Shown: piece by piece, positions 58,723-64,000 of the stretch
Layout: every line of letters starts with the position of its first letter
Numbering within the stretch: the first letter of the stretch is position 1
NCBI GenBank assembly: GCA_020060385.1
Contig: JAGVAH010000071.1
Location: 18,797 to 82,796 of the forward strand
Source of the DNA: Syntrophobacterales bacterium
GTDB lineage: Bacteria; Desulfobacterota; Desulfobaccia; Desulfobaccales; 0-14-0-80-60-11
Length of the DNA: 64,000 nt
Direction: 5' to 3'
Notes under the pieces: model-generated
Databases searched by the model: none
Seen by the model: only the letters and a program-made list of their open reading frames with translations
What the model was told of the DNA's origin: nothing
Position numbers and translations under genes: made by a program

Positions 58723-59136
58723 ATGACTGAATTCAAAGTGTCGTTGTTTCACGACTGCCCCAAATGCGAAACCCGCAATATGTTCGACCCTTACAGCTTC
58801 TGGGAATATAAGGGCAACTTCAAATGCGCCGGCTGCGACACCCTCTATTACGCGGAGTGGGAAAACGGCCAGCGGGTGGTGGAGCCGGAAGCGGGCCGGG
58901 GCACGGACTTCATCCTGCCGGGTTATGCCGAGACCAAGGACCTCAAGCCCCTGTCAGGGCCTGGGAAAACCTCGCCGCCGGCATATGCCAGCCCCAGCTT
59001 CTTGGGCAAACCCAAGAACGTCACCGTGTCGGCCCGGGGCAAACTGTGCTCCTGCTCCCAGCTTACCCCGGAAGACCTGGATGGCAGCTGCTGGAAGCGC
59101 ATTACCGCCCAGCGGAAGTATGGGAAGTCCTGGTAG
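58723..59136 (+). CDS. Zn-ribbon-like Cys-rich protein (137 aa)
   Basis: HDCPKCETRNMFDPYSFWEYKGNFKCAGCDTLYYAEW ... GKLCSCSQL; same operon. Confidence 0.75.
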   Translation: MTEFKVSLFHDCPKCETRNMFDPYSFWEYKGNFKCAGCDTLYYAEWENGQRVVEPEAGRGTDFILPGYAETKDLKPLSGPGKTSPPAYASPSFLGKPKNVTVSARGKLCSCSQLTPEDLDGSCWKRITAQRKYGKSW

Positions 59137-59174
59137 CGACTGGGTAACTTTGGACGATAGGAGGGACTGTTAAT

Positions 59175-59363
59175 ATGGCAGACATTTTGTGTGATGGGTG
59201 CAGGAACTTCCAGCTCACCTACGACCCGCAGATTTCCAAAGTATTATTCGGTCACTGCCGGGCCATTGAATATCCCTTCCTGCTAGGCATTTTCAAGGAA
59301 GAGCGCCCCGGGGCCTTTACCGCCCCCAAGGACTGCAAATTCTTCCAAGAAAAGAAAAAGTAG
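59175..59363 (+). CDS. Small Cys-rich protein (62 aa), layout like glycyl-radical-enzyme small subunits
   Basis: MADILCDGCRNF...FGHCRAIEYPF...KDCKFFQEKKK: CxxCxxF...GxC...CxxF. Confidence 0.65.
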   Translation: MADILCDGCRNFQLTYDPQISKVLFGHCRAIEYPFLLGIFKEERPGAFTAPKDCKFFQEKKK

Positions 59364-59383
59364 GATAAACTAAACGCCAAACC

Positions 59384-59418
59384 GGGGCGTCGGCGTCGCC
59401 GGCGCCCCTATCTTTTTC
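59384..59418 (+). terminator. Rho-independent terminator of the CoA-transferase operon
   Basis: GGGGCG-tcggcgtcgccg-GCGCCCC followed by TATCTTTTTC. Confidence 0.75.
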
Positions 59419-59434
59419 TCCTCCGGTAACCAAC

Positions 59435-59752
59435 ATGAAAGACTATTCACTTTATTATTATGACCAACGGCTGGCAGAGGCCGAGGTGATCGAACTCCTG
59501 AACCTCGCTTGGGAAGAACTTTACGAACTGGAATTCGACCAGGTCTTCGGGGCCTGGCGGGGGGTGCACTTCGAACCGGAGACGGATACCGTGCACATCA
59601 CCTGGGAAAACATGTATCACGTGCCCCTGATGGTCTCCATCCACCGGGTCACTCGGGCCATCCGCCATGACTACCCCCTGGATGAGTTCCTGGAACGGGA
59701 ACAGGCTGAAATCGAGCGTCTCCGCGCCCTGCCGCCGGGGCAGAGAAGATAA
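59435..59752 (+). CDS. Hypothetical protein (105 aa)
   Basis: Complete ORF with ATG: MKDYSLYYYDQRLAEAEVIELLNLAWEELYELEFDQVFG... Confidence 0.6.
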   Translation: MKDYSLYYYDQRLAEAEVIELLNLAWEELYELEFDQVFGAWRGVHFEPETDTVHITWENMYHVPLMVSIHRVTRAIRHDYPLDEFLEREQAEIERLRALPPGQRR

Positions 59753-59861
59753 TCCGGGCCGGGGGGCCGGGATCAAAGAAGAAGGAACGTCAGACGTGGG
59801 TGGGCGAACCTGTTGTTCGCCCACCCCCATCAGAAGTTTAGAGGTGAATTGGAGGCGATAG

Positions 59862-60071
59862 ATGTCCATCGAGGGTTATATTGATTATCAACGCCGGGAA
59901 TTTTGTAAGGACGTGCAGTGCCCGGTGCAGTTGGATCTGAATGCTCAACCGGAAGGTAGCGATAGTTACGAAAAGATCAGGCAGACCTGCAAATCCCATT
60001 GTCGATACACCACTTACCAATTTCACCATTGGCTGATCAATAAAGGTTATTTGATTGTCCGACCGCACTAA
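59862..60071 (+). CDS. Cys microprotein (69 aa)
   Basis: MSIEGYIDYQRREFCKDVQCPVQLDLNAQPEGSDSYEKIRQTCKSHCRYTTYQFHHWLINKGYLIVRPH; Cx4C...Cx3C; just upstream of the LsrF-like gene. Confidence 0.65.
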   Translation: MSIEGYIDYQRREFCKDVQCPVQLDLNAQPEGSDSYEKIRQTCKSHCRYTTYQFHHWLINKGYLIVRPH

Positions 60072-60119
60072 AATTATTTACCTGTCATGAATGATTCTTA
60101 AGGGATAGGAGAGCTGCGC

Positions 60120-60911
60120 ATGGATTGGGGAATGAAAAACCGCTTAAGCCGGCTGATGCCCAATGGCAAATGTTTTTTTATGCCCATTGATCACGGTTAT
60201 TTCCAAGGTCCCACCAGGAACCTGGAAAAGCCTGGAGAGACGCTGCAACCGCTGCTTCCTTATGTGGACGCCATCTTTTGCACCCGGGGGGTATTGCGGG
60301 CGGCTATTGAGCCGGTCAACAGCAAACCCATTGTGCTGAGAGTTTCCGGCGGCACCAGCATGGTGGGCAAGGACTTGGCCAATGAGGAACTCACCACCTC
60401 CCTGGAAGAAATTATTCGGTTAAATGCCTCGGCCGTGGGGGTTTCGGTGTTTATCGGCAGCGAATATGAAAAGGAGACCCTCAGAAATCTCGCCACTCTG
60501 GTCAATCAATGCGAGGGTTATGGCATCCCGGTGATGGCGGTGACCGCGGTGGGCCGGGAAATGGAGAAGCGGGAGTCCCGCTATCTGGCCCTATGCTGCC
60601 GCATCGCCGCGGAACTGGGCGCCAAGGTGGTGAAGACTTATTGGTGTGAGGAACATTTCGATAAGGTGGTGAACGGTTGTCCGGTGCCCATCATTATGGC
60701 CGGTGGGCCCAAATGCGAGACGGAGCTGGAGGTCCTGGAATTTGTGCACGACGGCATCCAGAAGGGGGCGGTGGGCATCAATCTGGGGCGCAACGTCTGG
60801 CAGAGTCCCCAGCCGGTGGCCATGGCCAAGGCCCTGCGGGCCATTATCCATGAAAATGCTTCCGTTAAGCTCGCTCAAGAGATCTATACCGAGACCAAAG
60901 GAAAAAAATAA
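60120..60911 (+). CDS. LsrF/DhnA-type class I aldolase or thiolase
   Basis: MPIDHGYFQGPTRNLEKP, CTRGVLRAAIEPVNSKPIVLRVSGGTSM, IGSEYEKETLRNLATLV, AVTAVGREM, VVKTYWCEEHFDKVVNGCPVPIIMAGGPK closely track the LsrF pattern. Confidence 0.85.
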   Translation: MDWGMKNRLSRLMPNGKCFFMPIDHGYFQGPTRNLEKPGETLQPLLPYVDAIFCTRGVLRAAIEPVNSKPIVLRVSGGTSMVGKDLANEELTTSLEEIIRLNASAVGVSVFIGSEYEKETLRNLATLVNQCEGYGIPVMAVTAVGREMEKRESRYLALCCRIAAELGAKVVKTYWCEEHFDKVVNGCPVPIIMAGGPKCETELEVLEFVHDGIQKGAVGINLGRNVWQSPQPVAMAKALRAIIHENASVKLAQEIYTETKGKK

Positions 60912-60984
60912 TTCCAGGTTTAAGGTTCAGAGTTCAAAGTTCAACCCCTTTCTCTTTTGACCCTGGAGCCCTCTTATAACCCAG

Positions 60985-61962
60985 ATGATAGTCGCCAAGT
61001 ACTACAACAATAACGATATCCGCCTGGAAGATATGCCCATACCGCAGATCGGCCCGGGGGAGATCCTGGTCAAGGTCCGGGCCAGCGGCATTTGCGGCAC
61101 GGATGTCATGGAATGGTACCGGATTCAGAAGGCCCCTCGCATCCTCGGCCATGAGATTGCCGGCGACATTATCGAATCCCAAGCGGCGCGATTCCAGCCG
61201 GGCCAGCGGGTCTTTGTCAGTCACCACGTGCCCTGCAATGACTGCAAATTCTGCCGGGAAGACCATCAAACGGCCTGCGATACCCTGCATGGGGGCAATT
61301 ATGATCCCGGCGGTTACAGTGAATATGTGCGGGTGCCCAAGATCAATGTGGATTATGGGGTTTATGTCCTGCCGGAGCAGGTGTCCTATATTGAAGGCAC
61401 CATGATCGAACCCCTGGCCTGCGGAGTCAGGGGGCTGCGGCTGATTAATATCCGCCCGGAGCACACCGTCTTGATCCTGGGCTGCGGCATCTCCGGCATC
61501 CTCAATATCCAGTTGGCCAAGTTAATCGGCGCCCGGGTGGTGGCAACGGATATTAATAGGTATCGCTTAAATAAAGCGAAGGAGTTCGGCGCCGATGAAG
61601 TGGTGCCCGGGGACCAAGACCTGCATCTCAAGGCGGAAAGGGTCATCGTCTGCACCGGCGCCTACGCCGCGGTGGAGCAGGCCTTCCGCTGTGTCGATAA
61701 GGCGGGGATCATTCTCCTCTTCGCCATCCCCAACCGGGATATTGCCATTCCCATCCCGGATTTTTGGCGCAATGAACTCACGGTGACCTCCTCCTACGGC
61801 GCCGCGCCCGTGGATTTGGAAGCCGCCCTGGGTCTCATTGCCGGAAAAAAGATCAATGTCCAAGACACCATCACCCACGTCCTGCCCCTGGCCCGGATTC
61901 AAGAAGGCTTCGGCATCGTGGCCGCAGCCCAGGAATCCTTAAAGGTGGTGTTGGAGCCTTAG
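60985..61962 (+). CDS. Zinc-dependent alcohol dehydrogenase (threonine/sorbitol dehydrogenase-like)
   Basis: ASGICGTDVMEW; RILGHEIAGDI; CNDCKFCREDHQTACDTL structural Zn; LILGCGISGILNIQLAKLIGA. Confidence 0.9.
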   Translation: MIVAKYYNNNDIRLEDMPIPQIGPGEILVKVRASGICGTDVMEWYRIQKAPRILGHEIAGDIIESQAARFQPGQRVFVSHHVPCNDCKFCREDHQTACDTLHGGNYDPGGYSEYVRVPKINVDYGVYVLPEQVSYIEGTMIEPLACGVRGLRLINIRPEHTVLILGCGISGILNIQLAKLIGARVVATDINRYRLNKAKEFGADEVVPGDQDLHLKAERVIVCTGAYAAVEQAFRCVDKAGIILLFAIPNRDIAIPIPDFWRNELTVTSSYGAAPVDLEAALGLIAGKKINVQDTITHVLPLARIQEGFGIVAAAQESLKVVLEP

Positions 61963-62005
61963 TGGCTCGCGTGGAAGCCATTTCAAAACCCCTATTTTCC
62001 CCAAC

Positions 62006-62073
62006 TGTCATTCTGAAGCGAAGAATCTCGCATTTTCTATGTCTTGAGATCATTAACGGCGTTCAGGATGTCA
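62006..62073. repeat. GTCATTCTGA-type palindromic repeat
   Basis: tgtcattctgaagcgaagaatctcgc...ttcaggatgtc. Confidence 0.7.
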
Positions 62074-62192
62074 ATAAGCAGGTTTTTTCTTCGGGTTCCG
62101 AAGCCGCGCTTGGGGACCCGATTTAATTGGGAAGCTTTGCTTGGGTAAGGCAATCCATATTGTTATTGGTTTAAATGCTCAAAGGAACTTCT

Positions 62193-62714
62193 ATGCCTGT
62201 CACCTGTTCTCAATCCGTGCCCGCCGCCATACAGCCCGCCTTTTCTGCCATTATGGCCTTGATCGATCCCTTTTGTCAGCAATCTCTGACCCCTGAATAC
62301 GCGGCACTATGTCGCCAACTTGCTGCGGCCCTGGCCCGGAAACGCCCCTCCCCGCTGGCCCGCGGCAAACCGGAAATTTGGGCCTGTGCCATTGTCTACA
62401 CCTTGGGGCAGGTCAATTTCCTGTTCGACAAATCCCAAACTCCCCATTTACGGGCCGACGAACTGTGCGCGGCTTTCGGCGTGAGTCAAAGCAGTGCGGC
62501 AACAAAAGCCAAAGTGATTCGGGAGATGTTCAGGATGGGACCCTTTGATCCGCGCTGGTGCTTGCCTAGTCTCATGGACGAGAACCCTTTGGTGTGGATG
62601 CTGCAAGTCAATGGCCTGATTGTCGATATTCGCGCCATGCCCCGGGAGGTGCAGGAGATGGCCTATCAGCAGGGGTTGATTCCCTATATTCCGGCAGACC
62701 GGAAATCCGCATGA
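62193..62714 (+). CDS. DUF6398-like protein
   Basis: KPEIWACAIVYTLGQVNFLFDKSQTPHLRADELCAAFGVSQSSAATKAKVIREMFRM...; RBS AAAGGAA upstream of ATG 62193. Confidence 0.65.
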   Translation: MPVTCSQSVPAAIQPAFSAIMALIDPFCQQSLTPEYAALCRQLAAALARKRPSPLARGKPEIWACAIVYTLGQVNFLFDKSQTPHLRADELCAAFGVSQSSAATKAKVIREMFRMGPFDPRWCLPSLMDENPLVWMLQVNGLIVDIRAMPREVQEMAYQQGLIPYIPADRKSA

Positions 62715-62790
62715 ATCCATCGGGGATATATCATATCCCTAACAAGAAGGGTCATGCACATTGCCGCGAAGGAAGGAGGAAAAGTGAGAA

Positions 62791-63078
62791 ATGGCTAAGC
62801 TTGGGAGCTCAAAGCGGCCGGCTGTGGTCAGGGTGCGCACTGAGGCCAGGGCCCTTGAGATTTTGGCTTTATGTAATGAGCGCGGCTGGCAGGTTATCGT
62901 GGGGTTGGAAGCTGATAAGCCAGAGGATATCTCGGATGTGGAAAGACTTCTCAACCCATCTGGGAATGTTCCCCCGAGAACCATCGCCAATGCCGCCCCC
63001 CCAATAGGGCGTAACGCTCCCTGTCCCTGCGGCAGCGGTTTAAAATATAAAAAATGCTGTGGCCGAGGGGGAAAATAG
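62791..63078 (+). CDS. SEC-C motif protein (95 aa)
   Basis: C-terminal [23 protein letters not shown]. Confidence 0.85.
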   Translation: MAKLGSSKRPAVVRVRTEARALEILALCNERGWQVIVGLEADKPEDISDVERLLNPSGNVPPRTIANAAPPIGRNAPCPCGSGLKYKKCCGRGGK

Positions 63079-63240
63079 GTATAATCGCCTCCTAAGAATC
63101 ACCCCGGCTCTTACATGCCGCTCCCAGGGCCCCCGGTTCGGATTTTCCCTTGATTAAGCTTGATGTGGGGAAATTAGTGGTTAAATTGGAGACAGACCCT
63201 GGGGTTAAGGGAGTAAAAGGTGCAGAGGATGGGAGGATTA

Positions 63241-63825
63241 ATGAAACTTAGGGCATTTATTCTCGCCATGATGTTGATTCCGCTGCCTTTGGTGCTGGCC
63301 GCCTCCCCGGCCCAGCCTTTTTCCGGCCATTACTACGTGATCCCCACCTCCGCGCCTTTGCGTATCTGCGCTTCTCATGGGTGCGATACTTTGCTGACGG
63401 CTTACCGGGGGGAGAAGGTGGAAATCCTGGAGCGGACGGCCACGGGCTGGTCTAATGTGCGCTTTGTGGAGCGGTCGGGAAGCGGCTGGATCCCCAGTAA
63501 TCTGCTCAGTTACAGTCCCGATCTGCAAAGCCGGGCCGGGGGCACCTACTATGTCAATAAAAGCAGTGTTGCCCTCCATGACGAGCCCAACCCCAACACC
63601 CGGGCGCTGCTCACCTTGCATTTCAACGATGCGGTGGAAATGCTGGGCGTGGGCGCCAGCGGCTGGGCCCAGGTGCGGGACCTCAAGACCAGCGTGGTGG
63701 GCTGGCTCTCGCCCCGCTATCTTTCCTCTTCGCCCTTGAAGTCTCCCAAATCCCCTCGCCGCCACCGGGCTCCCCGCCAGGCGCCCCCCAAGGAGGAACC
63801 CCCCGAGCCGCCCAAAGCCATGTGA
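63241..63825 (+). CDS. Secreted tandem SH3b-domain protein
   Basis: Signal peptide MKLRAFILAMMLIPLPLVLA; two SH3b-like units (YYVIPTSAPLRICASHGCDTLLTAYRGEKVEIL..., YYVNKSSVALHDEPNPNTRALLTLHFNDAVEML...). Confidence 0.8.
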   Translation: MKLRAFILAMMLIPLPLVLAASPAQPFSGHYYVIPTSAPLRICASHGCDTLLTAYRGEKVEILERTATGWSNVRFVERSGSGWIPSNLLSYSPDLQSRAGGTYYVNKSSVALHDEPNPNTRALLTLHFNDAVEMLGVGASGWAQVRDLKTSVVGWLSPRYLSSSPLKSPKSPRRHRAPRQAPPKEEPPEPPKAM

Positions 63826-64000
63826 GTTTTCCCTGGTGGGGCGGGCCTCCGTGCCCGCCCTCCTTTTTTCTTTAGGTTCCCAAGCTGCGCTTGGGAGTCA
63901 GATTTATAGCATTTGCCAAAAGTTCTTTCCTCTTATCCCCTCTCCCCCCAGCGGGGGGAGAGGGTTAGGGTGAGGGGGGGCGGAAAAAACTTTTGGCAAC

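Overview
GC-rich bacterial chromosomal window, probably from a deltaproteobacterial-type anaerobe (inferred from gene content only). Positions 1 to ~19.5 kb hold a minus-strand phage-like head and tail cluster. It has small and large terminase, Mu gp29-like portal, Mu I-like protease/scaffold, gpT-like capsid, gp36/gp37-like connectors, tail tube, a very short tape measure, distal tail, hub and a 1376-aa tip protein. No integrase, transposase, replication or recognisable lysis gene is visible, so a domesticated or gene-transfer-agent-like particle is a hypothesis to test. From ~21 to 31.5 kb are housekeeping genes: RR-TPR, ftsH, folP, cdaA, ybbR, uppP, a PopZ-like acidic protein and valS. A repeat-rich accessory stretch follows (31.5-34.5 kb) with an orphan mosaic flagellin. 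Next come nadC, a YchF-like TGS protein without a GTPase domain, proC, pdxA, a seven-gene 2-oxoacid:ferredoxin oxidoreductase plus NuoEFG-like operon, purA, a propeller-like ORF flanked by duplicated acyl-CoA ligase 3' ends, two glycosyltransferases, an asymmetric pair of CaiB/BaiF-type CoA-transferases with two small Cys-rich proteins, and an LsrF-like aldolase/thiolase with a Zn-dehydrogenase. The most unusual observations are the compact phage/GTA-like locus, a family of degenerate 7-bp-period repeats at about a dozen sites, two related Cys microproteins (one absent from the ORF track), the ligase 3'-end duplication, and the CoA-transferase operon. No database search was possible; all family names come from reading translated sequences.
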